Shown here one piece after another: positions 13,589 to 20,875 of a stretch of DNA of 26,667 nt (positions are counted from its first letter, which is position 1; every line of letters begins with the position of its first letter). The DNA lies in the NCBI GenBank assembly GCA_044360385.1, contig JBIKKK010000010.1, forward strand, positions 1 to 26,667. Reading direction: 5' to 3'. This DNA comes from Mxb001 sp044360385 (GTDB lineage: Bacteria > Actinomycetota > Actinomycetes > S36-B12). A program made the translations under genes and the position numbers. The notes below the pieces were generated by a model. It was not told where the DNA came from, did not search any database, and saw only the letters and a list, made by a program, of their open reading frames with translations.

Positions 13589-15256
13589 TCAGAAGAGTCC
13601 CACGACCGCGCCGTCGACGAGGTCAATTTTTTGGGCAGCCGGCGCCTTGGGTAGTCCGGGCATGGTCATGATGTCGCCGCAGACCACGACCACGAACTCC
13701 GCACCGGCCGACAACCGCACCTCGCGCACGTCGAGGCTGTGCCCCGTAGGTGCCCCCCGGAGGGCAGCATCGGTGGAGAACGAGTACTGCGTCTTGGCGA
13801 TGCACACCGGCAGGTGGCCGTAGCCCATGTCCTGGAGCTCGCGCAGCTGCGTGCGCACCTTGGAGCTGGCAGTGACCTCGTCGGCGCGGTAGACGCGCGT
13901 CGCGATCGCCTCGATCTTCTCCCAGAGGCTGGCCTCGTCGGGGTAGACGAAGGTGACCTCGCTGGGCTGCTCGCACAGTTCGACCACCGCGCGGGCGAGA
14001 TCCTCCGTGCCGGCGCCACCATCGGCCCAATGCGTGGCGAGCACGACCTGGGCGCCCGCGTCGGTGACGAGGCGGCGCAGGAGGTCCACCTCTCCTTGAG
14101 TGTCCGAGGTGAAGTTGTTGATGGAGACGATGACGGGTACGCCGTAGACGTCTCTAACGTTCTCGATGTGGCGCCGAAGATTGACGATGCCCTTCTCGAG
14201 GGCGCCGAGATCCTCCTCGGTAATCGTCTTTAGGTCACCTCCGCCGTGGTACTTCAGCGCGCGGATGGTGGCGACGATCACGGCTGCCGAGGGGCGCAGC
14301 CCCGACTTGCGACACTTGATGTCGATGAACTTCTCCGCGCCGAGGTCAGCGCCGAAGCCGGCCTCCGTGACGACGTAGTCGGCGAGCTTGAGGGCCGCCT
14401 TGGTCGCCACCACGGTGTTGCAGCCGTGCGCGATGTTGGCGAAGGGGCCTCCATGCACGAAGGCGGGGGTGTGCTCGAGCGTCTGCACCAGGTTGGGCTG
14501 GAAGGCATCCTTAAGGAGCACCGTCATGGCACCGTCGGCGTCGAGGTCGCGCGCGCGGATGGGCTGCTTGTCGCGGTTGTAGGCCACGATGATGTTGCCG
14601 AGACGCTCCTTGAGGTCCTCGAGTGATGTGGCGAGGCAGAAGATGGCCATGACCTCTGACGCCACGACGATGTCGAAGCCGTCCTCGCGGGGGTAGCCGT
14701 TGGCGGGACCGCCGAGGCTCACGACGATGTCGCGCAGCGCACGGTCATTCATATCCATGACGCGCTTCCAGGTGATGCGACGCACGTCGATGCCGAGGGC
14801 ATTGCCGTGGTGGATGTGGTTATCCATGAGCGCCGCGAGGAGGTTGTTGGCCAGCCCGATCGCGCTGAAGTCACCGGTGAAGTGCAGGTTGATGTCCTCC
14901 ATCGGCACCACCTGTGCGTAGCCGCCGCCCGCGGCGCCGCCCTTCATGCCGAAGACCGGCCCGAGGGAGGGCTCGCGCAGGCAGATCATCGCGTCCTTAC
15001 CGATGCGGCGCAGGCCATCGCCGAGGCCGACCGTCGTGGTCGTCTTGCCTTCGCCGGCTGGTGTCGGGCTGATGGCGGTCACGAGGATGAGGTGAGAGCC
15101 GGGCCGCTCGGGGAGCGAGTCGAGCCAGGCATTGGACACCTTGGCCTTGTAGTGGCCGTATGGCTCCAGGGCCTCCTGCGGGATGCCGAGGGAGGCGGCC
15201 ACCTCGGAGATGGGGTCCATCTCGGTGGCCTGAGCGATCTCGATATCGGACGGCAT
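13589..15256 (-). CDS. fhs: Formate--tetrahydrofolate ligase (formyl-THF synthetase)
   Basis: A 555-residue enzyme of normal family length that interconverts formate + ATP + THF and 10-formyl-THF. The P-loop-like ATP site TPAGEGKTTTTVGLGDGL lies at 65-82, followed by REPSLGPVFGMKGGAAGGGYAQV (substrate and monovalent-cation region) and the C-terminal IMTMPGLPKAP motif. Placed behind a methyl-group oxidation array and in the same window as a formate dehydrogenase, it most likely runs toward formate and ATP. RBS GAGGAAGAG precedes ATG 15256. It is 27 bases downstream of etfA. Confidence 0.97.
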   Translation of the reverse strand: MPSDIEIAQATEMDPISEVAASLGIPQEALEPYGHYKAKVSNAWLDSLPERPGSHLILVTAISPTPAGEGKTTTTVGLGDGLRRIGKDAMICLREPSLGPVFGMKGGAAGGGYAQVVPMEDINLHFTGDFSAIGLANNLLAALMDNHIHHGNALGIDVRRITWKRVMDMNDRALRDIVVSLGGPANGYPREDGFDIVVASEVMAIFCLATSLEDLKERLGNIIVAYNRDKQPIRARDLDADGAMTVLLKDAFQPNLVQTLEHTPAFVHGGPFANIAHGCNTVVATKAALKLADYVVTEAGFGADLGAEKFIDIKCRKSGLRPSAAVIVATIRALKYHGGGDLKTITEEDLGALEKGIVNLRRHIENVRDVYGVPVIVSINNFTSDTQGEVDLLRRLVTDAGAQVVLATHWADGGAGTEDLARAVVELCEQPSEVTFVYPDEASLWEKIEAIATRVYRADEVTASSKVRTQLRELQDMGYGHLPVCIAKTQYSFSTDAALRGAPTGHSLDVREVRLSAGAEFVVVVCGDIMTMPGLPKAPAAQKIDLVDGAVVGLF

Positions 15257-15267
15257 GACTCTTCCTC

Positions 15268-15290
15268 TTTCTAGGACATGTTTCTAGGAC
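15268..15290 (-). repeat. Tandem copy of the etfA stop region
   Basis: GTCCTAGAAA occurs twice, separated by CAT (minus-strand sense), at 15281-15290 and 15268-15277. The first copy contains the etfA stop codon TAG, and the second makes up most of the etfA-fhs gap just before the fhs ribosome-binding site. It looks like a recent 13-base duplication. Confidence 0.7.
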
Positions 15291-16243
15291 TTAGCGGCGC
15301 GGACGGCTTCGACGAGTGCGGGCACGACCGTCGCCGCATCGCCGATAACGGCGTAGTCGGCGAACGACATGATGGTCGCGTCCGGATCGGTATTGATGGC
15401 GATCATCGTCTTGGCGTTCTTGCAACCGGCGATGTGCTGGGTCGCGCCACTGATGCCGATGGCGATGTAGAGATCAGGCGCGACCTTGGTGCCGGTCTGG
15501 CCCACCTGCTCGGCATGGGGGCGCCATCCGGCTGAGGTGACCACTCGCGAGCAGCCGACTGCGCCACCGAGCAGGGCAGCGAGCTCCTCGAGTGGGCCGA
15601 AGCCGCCCTCGCCTACGCCACGACCGCCGGAGACGACGACCTTGGCCTCGGCAAGGCTCACGCCACCAGTCCCACCGCCCACGCGATCCACGATCCGCAC
15701 GGCGAGATCGGCGTCGGTGAGCGCGGGTGCGAACTCCACGACCGCTGCGGGGCCCGAGCCGGTGACCGGATCCGCGGCGAAGGAGTGCAGGGCAGTCGAC
15801 GCGATGAGCATCGGCGCGTGCACGCGTGCGTTCTCCAGGACGTTGCCGGCCCAGCGATTGCGCGTCACGGTGGAGACCCCGTCACCGAGGGTGATCGCCG
15901 TGCAGTCGGCTGCAAAGGGCTCGTCGAGGATCGCCGAGGCATGTGCCAGCACCTCGTTGCCACGCGGTGAGCCGACGGCGAGGACCGCGGCGGGGGAGAG
16001 CTGCCGTGCCATCTGAGCCACGGCTCGACCCGTCGCCATGGGGGCGTAGTCGGTGATGCGCGGATCGACGGCGACGTGCGTCGCCGTGACTCCGAACTCG
16101 CCGAGCCGGGCTGCCGCGGTGACGGCGTCGGCGCCCACCATGACGGCCTGCACATCGGCGTCCAGGCCGCGTGCGGCTGCGACGGCCTGGAGCGAAAAGT
16201 CGTCGAGGACTCCGCGATCGTGATCGACGTAGACGAGGATCAT
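15284..16243 (-). CDS. etfA: Electron transfer flavoprotein alpha subunit
   Basis: A 319-residue ETF alpha subunit. The C-terminal FAD-binding domain is typical: VVSGGRGVGEGGFGPLEELAALLGGAVGCSR, then the signature GQTGTKVAPDLYIAIGISGATQHIAG and INTDPDATIMSFADYAVIGD. ETF is a soluble FAD carrier that accepts electrons from dehydrogenases and passes them to the membrane ETF-quinone oxidoreductase, which is not in this window. ATGA overlap with etfB and the flavin dehydrogenase just upstream indicate a dedicated acceptor for that enzyme, and perhaps also for methyl-THF oxidation. Confidence 0.95.
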   Translation of the reverse strand: MILVYVDHDRGVLDDFSLQAVAAARGLDADVQAVMVGADAVTAAARLGEFGVTATHVAVDPRITDYAPMATGRAVAQMARQLSPAAVLAVGSPRGNEVLAHASAILDEPFAADCTAITLGDGVSTVTRNRWAGNVLENARVHAPMLIASTALHSFAADPVTGSGPAAVVEFAPALTDADLAVRIVDRVGGGTGGVSLAEAKVVVSGGRGVGEGGFGPLEELAALLGGAVGCSRVVTSAGWRPHAEQVGQTGTKVAPDLYIAIGISGATQHIAGCKNAKTMIAINTDPDATIMSFADYAVIGDAATVVPALVEAVRAAKS

Positions 16244-17001
16244 GTGAGCACTCCGATCTCCTTGAGGACCTCTACAAGCTGGGGAGCCGCGTCGGCGCCG
16301 GTGCCGAGGACCTTGGCGCTGCTGGTCTCCTGAGGAGGCAGCGCGAGCGTGACTTTCTCGACGCGGGCGGTCCGACCCTCGGCGCTGACCGTGTCGAGTG
16401 GCTTCTTGCGTGCCTTGATGCGTCCGGGGACCGAGGGGTAGCGCGGGATGTTGACGCCGTCCTTCACCGCGATGACCGCGGGCAGGGTGACCTCGTAGAC
16501 CTCGCGCTCGGAGCCGACGACGCGCTCACAGCGGGCGACGCCGCCCTCGACGCTGAGTCCCTTGACGTTGGTCACGATGGGCCAGCCGAGCGCATGGGCG
16601 ATGCGCACGCCGACCTGGTAGCCCGAGGCGTCAGCCGACTCCGTGCCCACGATGACGGCGTCGAAGTCGGTGGCGTCGGCGCTGATGGCGGATGCGAGAG
16701 CAGCCGCGGTGGCCTGGCCGTCCCAGTCCGATCCATCGGTCTCGAGGAGGACGCCCCGATCGACGCCGACCGCCATGACCTCGCGGATCTGCTCCGCCGA
16801 CTCCGGCGTGCCGAGGGAGAAGGCCGTGACCGACCCGTCACCCTCGGCGAGCTGCACGGCCGCCTCGACGGCGCACTCCTCGTGAGGGCTGAGGGTCCAG
16901 CCCATGGCGCTGCCGCTGGTATCGATCGCGGTCTCGTCGGCCGTGAGCGTCCACCTGCCGGGGGAGAGTGGGATGCGCTTGATGCACACGGCGATGTTCA
17001 C
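16240..17001 (-). CDS. etfB: Electron transfer flavoprotein beta subunit
   Basis: A 253-residue ETF beta subunit. N-terminal MNIAVCIKRIPLSPGRW and SPHEECAVEAAVQLAEGDGSVTAFSLG match the nucleotide-binding fold. The family signature region is around 145-180 (VGSEREVYEVTLPAVIAVKDGVNIPRYPSVPGRIKARKKPL). It forms the heterodimer with EtfA that holds FAD. It overlaps the preceding dehydrogenase and the following etfA by 4 bases each (ATGA), so the three are made together. Confidence 0.95.
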   Translation of the reverse strand: MNIAVCIKRIPLSPGRWTLTADETAIDTSGSAMGWTLSPHEECAVEAAVQLAEGDGSVTAFSLGTPESAEQIREVMAVGVDRGVLLETDGSDWDGQATAAALASAISADATDFDAVIVGTESADASGYQVGVRIAHALGWPIVTNVKGLSVEGGVARCERVVGSEREVYEVTLPAVIAVKDGVNIPRYPSVPGRIKARKKPLDTVSAEGRTARVEKVTLALPPQETSSAKVLGTGADAAPQLVEVLKEIGVLT

Positions 17002-19505
17002 GACACGATCCGATCGTTGTTCGGGTCGAAGAGCGCGCCAGATCCGGTGACGGTGACCGGATACTGCTCGCCGAGGTACTCCACGACGAGGTGGGTACCA
17101 GCTGCGGAGTACTCCGGGGGCAGGTACGTCATGAGGATGTGCTTGCCGACCGAGGGGCCCGATCCCGCCGACGTGACATAGGAGCGGCGACCGTGCGCAT
17201 CGGTGATGGGCAGCCCGTCCTTGGTGAGAATCGGCTCGCCGCCCATCATGTAGCGCTTCTCACCGGTCGACGACGTGTGATCGTCGACCGTGAGCAGGCA
17301 CATCGTGGCTGCGGGTGCCTCGTCGCGATGGCGCAGGTGCGCCTCCTTGCCGATGAAGTCGGCGTCCTTGATCTTCTTCGGGCTCATGCCGGCCTCGACG
17401 ACCGTGAAGTCACCCTCGAGCTCCGGCCCGTACGCGCGGTAGCCCTTCTCGAGGCGCCCGGTCGTGCCGTAGACGCCGATGCCGACGGGGATGAGCCCGT
17501 GCTCCTGGCCTGCTCCCCAGATCGCGTCCCACACGGTGAGTCCATCAGCCATGGGGACGTAGATCTCCCAGCCGAGGTCACCGACGTAGGAGATACGCGA
17601 GGCGAGCACGGTCTTGCCGGCAATGGTGATCTCCCGGCAGGTGCCGAAGCCAAAGCCCTCGTGGCTCACGTCGGCGTCGGTGACGGCGGAGAGGATCGTG
17701 CGGGCATTCGGGCCCCACAGGCCGATGGTGGAGATCGCGTCGGTGAGGTTGGTGAAGGTCGCTCCCTCGGCGGCGTTGTCTTTGAACCACTTGAAGTCGC
17801 TCATGCCATGAGCGCCGCCGGTGACGACACGGAAGTGATCGTCGCCGAGTCGCATCACGGTGAGGTCGGAGCGGAAGCCGCCGTTGGGGGCGAGCACCGG
17901 GGTGTAGACGACCTTGCCCACCGCGACGTCCATCTGGCGCATGCAGACGCGCTGCACGGTGGCGAGGGCCCCCGGGCCGGTGATGTCGAAGAGCGCGAAG
18001 GCGGTGAGGTCAACCAGGCCGGCCGTCTCGCGCATCTGCAGGTGCTCGGCGTTGATGATCTGTGACCACCAGCGCGACTCCCACTCGGCGGTGCGCGGCA
18101 TCACGGCATCGCCGTACTTCGCCACGAGACCGGCATTGGACTCGTACCAGAAGGGGCGCTCCCACAGGACGGTCTCGTAGAAGACTGCGCCGAGCCCGGC
18201 CTCACGGTCGTAGTAGGGCGACTTGCGCACACCGCGATTGGATGACCACTGCTCGGCGGGGTGCACGATGCCGTAGGTCTTATTGAAGCCCTCCGATGCA
18301 CGGTCCTTGATGTGCTTGGTGGTCGTCTGCTCGGGGTAGAAGCGCGCGATGTCGGAGGCGTGCAGGTCGATCTCGGGCTGGCCGAGCACCATCCACTCCG
18401 CCATGGCGCGTCCGACGCCCGGTCCCTCCTTGACCCAGACGGCAGAGGCGGACCACAGGCCCTTGACCTCGGGCGTCTCGCCGAGGATCGGCATGCCGTC
18501 GGGAGTGAGGGAGAGGAGTCCGTTGATCGCGTACTTCTCCTGTGCACCCTCGTCACCGACGATCTCGGGCATGAGCTCGAGGGCGTGCTCATCCTGGTCG
18601 GCGAAGTCGTCGGGGGTGAAAGGAAACTCCGTGGGCGACAGCGCGGCCTCGGCGTTCGAGGGGATGTCCTCTGCGTCGTAGAGGATCGGGCGGTGGGCGT
18701 AGGAGCCGATCTCCAGGCCCGTGCCGTGCTGGCGCTCGTACATGTTGGTGTCCATGTCGCGGACGATGGGGTACTCCAGGTCGCCCTTGGCGTCGGCGAA
18801 CATCGCGACAGGGCCGATGTCCTTCATCTGGTGCACGGCCGGGGTGAGGGGGATCTGCGCGCCCGCCATGGCAGCGAGCTGACGGCTCCAGCAGCCGGTG
18901 GCGATGACGACGTAGTCGGCGTCGATGGTGCCCTGGTCGGTGACGACGGACTTGATGTGGCCGTCCTCAACGGTGAGGTCCTTGACCTCGACGTTGGCGA
19001 AGGACTGCAGGGCGCCCATCTCGATGGCCTTCTCGCGCATGAGCGTGCCGGCGCGCAGTGAATCGCAGACGCCGACGCCCTTGGTGTAGAAGCCGCCGAG
19101 GATGACGGTCTCGTCGATAAAGGGCACCATCTCCTTGACCTCATCGGGCGTGAGCAGACTCATGTCGCCGATGCCCCAGGACTTGCCCGATGTGATGCGA
19201 CGGGTGAGCTCCTGCATGCGCTCGGGGGTGCGAGCAACCTCGATGCCGCCGGACTCGAAGAACGTGTCGAGCTCGATGTACTGCTTGAGGCTGTCGAGCG
19301 TGAGCTGGGCCATCTCCTTGTTGTGATCGACGAGGAAGATGAAGTTAGACGCGTGACCGGTGGAGCCGCCGGGATTGGGCAACGGTCCCTTGTCGATCTG
19401 CACGATGTCGCGCCAGCCCAGGCGGGCCAGGTGGTAGGCCACGGAATTGCCCACGATGCCTGCGCCGATGACGACGCACTTGGCCTTGCTCGGCAGGTTG
19501 CTCAT
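16998..19505 (-). CDS. FAD-dependent dimethylglycine/sarcosine dehydrogenase-like protein with GcvT folate domain
   Basis: An 835-residue two-part enzyme. The N-terminal DAO half (about 9-385) has the FAD motif VVIGAGIVGNSVAYHLARLGW and GGSTGHAS with His51, at the position where dimethylglycine and sarcosine dehydrogenases attach FAD covalently. A linker (FAO_M-like, about 385-440) leads to GcvT domains (about 440-830) with TGPGALATVQRVC, VGDLGWEIYVP and the C-terminal GALFDPNNDRI. Family chemistry: oxidative N-demethylation, with the formaldehyde unit caught by THF as methylene-THF and electrons passed to ETF. Dimethylglycine is the favoured substrate from context; sarcosine or another N-methyl amine is possible. 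The ribosome-binding site is GAGGAAGAAG; etfB overlaps its end by 4 bases. Confidence 0.88.
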   Translation of the reverse strand: MSNLPSKAKCVVIGAGIVGNSVAYHLARLGWRDIVQIDKGPLPNPGGSTGHASNFIFLVDHNKEMAQLTLDSLKQYIELDTFFESGGIEVARTPERMQELTRRITSGKSWGIGDMSLLTPDEVKEMVPFIDETVILGGFYTKGVGVCDSLRAGTLMREKAIEMGALQSFANVEVKDLTVEDGHIKSVVTDQGTIDADYVVIATGCWSRQLAAMAGAQIPLTPAVHQMKDIGPVAMFADAKGDLEYPIVRDMDTNMYERQHGTGLEIGSYAHRPILYDAEDIPSNAEAALSPTEFPFTPDDFADQDEHALELMPEIVGDEGAQEKYAINGLLSLTPDGMPILGETPEVKGLWSASAVWVKEGPGVGRAMAEWMVLGQPEIDLHASDIARFYPEQTTTKHIKDRASEGFNKTYGIVHPAEQWSSNRGVRKSPYYDREAGLGAVFYETVLWERPFWYESNAGLVAKYGDAVMPRTAEWESRWWSQIINAEHLQMRETAGLVDLTAFALFDITGPGALATVQRVCMRQMDVAVGKVVYTPVLAPNGGFRSDLTVMRLGDDHFRVVTGGAHGMSDFKWFKDNAAEGATFTNLTDAISTIGLWGPNARTILSAVTDADVSHEGFGFGTCREITIAGKTVLASRISYVGDLGWEIYVPMADGLTVWDAIWGAGQEHGLIPVGIGVYGTTGRLEKGYRAYGPELEGDFTVVEAGMSPKKIKDADFIGKEAHLRHRDEAPAATMCLLTVDDHTSSTGEKRYMMGGEPILTKDGLPITDAHGRRSYVTSAGSGPSVGKHILMTYLPPEYSAAGTHLVVEYLGEQYPVTVTGSGALFDPNNDRIVS

Positions 19506-19540
19506 CCTTCTTCTTCCTCTCGGGTGTAACTGACAGTGCT

Positions 19541-20209
19541 CTAGATGGCTCGGCGGACTTCGGTCTCGAAGCCCGTGACGTGGGAGGACATGACCTCGGC
19601 GGCGCGCTGGGCATCGCCCTCAAGGACAGCGACGAGCAGGTCACGGTGTTCGGCGACGGCATCGCCGAGGTGGCTCACCCGGTCGAGGGCGAGGAACCAG
19701 ATCCGCAGTGCGTGCATGTAGTGCTGGTCGCATGCGTCCTGCAGGAAGGCATTGTGCGCGCAGCGGTAGATGTGATGGTGGATGCGCTGGTCGAGCTCGA
19801 TGAGCTGGCGCATGTCGGGTGCGACCGCGACGGCGTCGAGGTCGGCGATGAGCTCGTCGATGACCTCGAGATCCTCGTCGGTGCGCCGCTCTGCGGCCAG
19901 GCGGGCGGCGTAGGGCTCGAGCTGCTCGCGCACCTCCGACAGGGCCGAGAGATCGCGCGGGTCGAGCGCGGCGACGAACATCCCGCGGCGCGGGTAGACC
20001 TCGACGAGCCGTTCATTGGCGAGCGTGCGCAGTGCCTCACGGATCGGGGTGCGACCGAGGCCGAGACGCTCCTGCAATTCGGGCTCGCTGAGCAGGGATC
20101 CCGGGGGGAGCTCGAGGGTGACGATGAGGGCCCGGATCTCCCGGTAGGCGAGGTCGGCCTGGGAGAGGGGTCCACCGAAGTCCGGCTGGACGAGGACGGC
20201 CGCGGTCAC
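19541..20209 (-). CDS. GntR-family (FadR/FCD) transcriptional regulator
   Basis: A 222-residue regulator. The winged helix (about 18-80) has the GntR pattern YREIRALIVTLELPPGSLLSEPELQERLGLGRTPIREALRTLANERLVEVYPRRGMFV. The FCD effector domain (about 88-215) keeps the metal/ligand residues D140, H144, H188 and H210. FCD regulators usually bind carboxylic acids and repress neighbouring catabolic genes. The GTG start at 20209 has no ribosome-binding site but a TATATC box 6 bases upstream, so it may be transcribed separately as a leaderless message. It stands between the methyl-transfer block and the dehydrogenase/ETF/fhs block, so it may control the latter. Confidence 0.93.
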   Translation of the reverse strand: MTAAVLVQPDFGGPLSQADLAYREIRALIVTLELPPGSLLSEPELQERLGLGRTPIREALRTLANERLVEVYPRRGMFVAALDPRDLSALSEVREQLEPYAARLAAERRTDEDLEVIDELIADLDAVAVAPDMRQLIELDQRIHHHIYRCAHNAFLQDACDQHYMHALRIWFLALDRVSHLGDAVAEHRDLLVAVLEGDAQRAAEVMSSHVTGFETEVRRAI

Positions 20210-20215
20210 AGGTCA

Positions 20216-20221
20216 GATATA
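20216..20221 (-). promoter_or_regulatory. Putative -10 box of a leaderless gntR transcript
   Basis: On the minus strand TATATC ends 6 bases before the gntR GTG, the same spacing as at the symmetric promoter at 4652-4663. It lies in an AT-rich GATATATC palindrome within the 12-base gap after the DUF1638 gene, unlike the GC-rich surroundings. Confidence 0.4.
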
Positions 20222-20875
20222 TCAGTTCTGCGGTGAGATGTACATCAGATTCCCCAGGGCCGGGGCGAGACGGCCCGGGGCGTCGAGGATCTCCAGGGGG
20301 AGCCCGAGGCGGTCCGCTGCTCGCTGGGCTGCGCGCTCCAGGTCGGGGGTACGCCGCCCCGCCAGCCAGACCACCCGCGAGTAGTGGCGGAAGTAGTCGT
20401 CGCGAAGCTTCGGGTAGCGATCCAGCCCGAGCTCGCGCCACACGACACGATCGAAGGACAGCACGAGGAAGTCGGTGAGCACGTAGGTCCCGGGCTCGGC
20501 GTCCCAGAGTGCTGTCATCTCCGGCTCGCCCGCGTAGATGTCGTAGCAGTGCCTGCCCGGGAGCCGGCGTACGCCGAGCCGCTCGCACACCTCGTCCAGC
20601 GCTCCGTGAGTCCCGCAGTCGGCATAGCCGATGGCGATCTCGTCGTAGCGCTCGCGCAGATCGAGCACGAGCCGCTCGACCTCGGACGCGATGCGCTCGG
20701 GTCGGTTGTGCAGCAGCGGTGGGAGCGGATGGATCGCGACGTCGGCGCCGGACTCCTCGATCCACGCGGTGGCGTCGGCGCTCAGTGCGCCGCAGAGGAT
20801 GAGCGCGCGCCTAGGAAGTCGCTTTCGAAGGGGCTCCGCCCCTTCGAGGAGCGACCTACGGGAAGGCGAGCTCAT
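20222..20875 (-). CDS. DUF1638-domain protein
   Basis: A 217-residue protein of the DUF1638 family, which has no settled function but is known to sit near corrinoid methyltransferase genes. Visible motifs: RALILCGALSADATAWIE (C28), a DEIAIGYADCGTHGALD loop (C87, H90), GRHCYDIYAG (H109, C110), and a C-terminal DAPGRLAPALGNL. The conserved Cys/His set could bind a metal or cobalamin; this is inference. The ATG at 20875 overlaps the end of the activator gene by 20 bases in another frame, and the first 20 or so residues are encoded by a strong palindrome (20818-20855) before the conserved core begins. No alternative start lies between. Confidence 0.8.
   Translation of the reverse strand: MSSPSRRSLLEGAEPLRKRLPRRALILCGALSADATAWIEESGADVAIHPLPPLLHNRPERIASEVERLVLDLRERYDEIAIGYADCGTHGALDEVCERLGVRRLPGRHCYDIYAGEPEMTALWDAEPGTYVLTDFLVLSFDRVVWRELGLDRYPKLRDDYFRHYSRVVWLAGRRTPDLERAAQRAADRLGLPLEILDAPGRLAPALGNLMYISPQN
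20818..20855. repeat. Strong imperfect palindrome directly after the activator stop codon
   Basis: GTCGCT-T-TCGAAGGGGC-TCC-GCCCCTTCGA-GG-AGCGAC gives 16 base pairs (10 inner, 6 outer) with a small asymmetric bulge and a 3-base loop. On the coding strand it begins with the first base after the activator TAG and overlaps the 5' part of the DUF1638 frame. It could be a REP-like element, an mRNA stabiliser or an attenuator. Confidence 0.6.
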
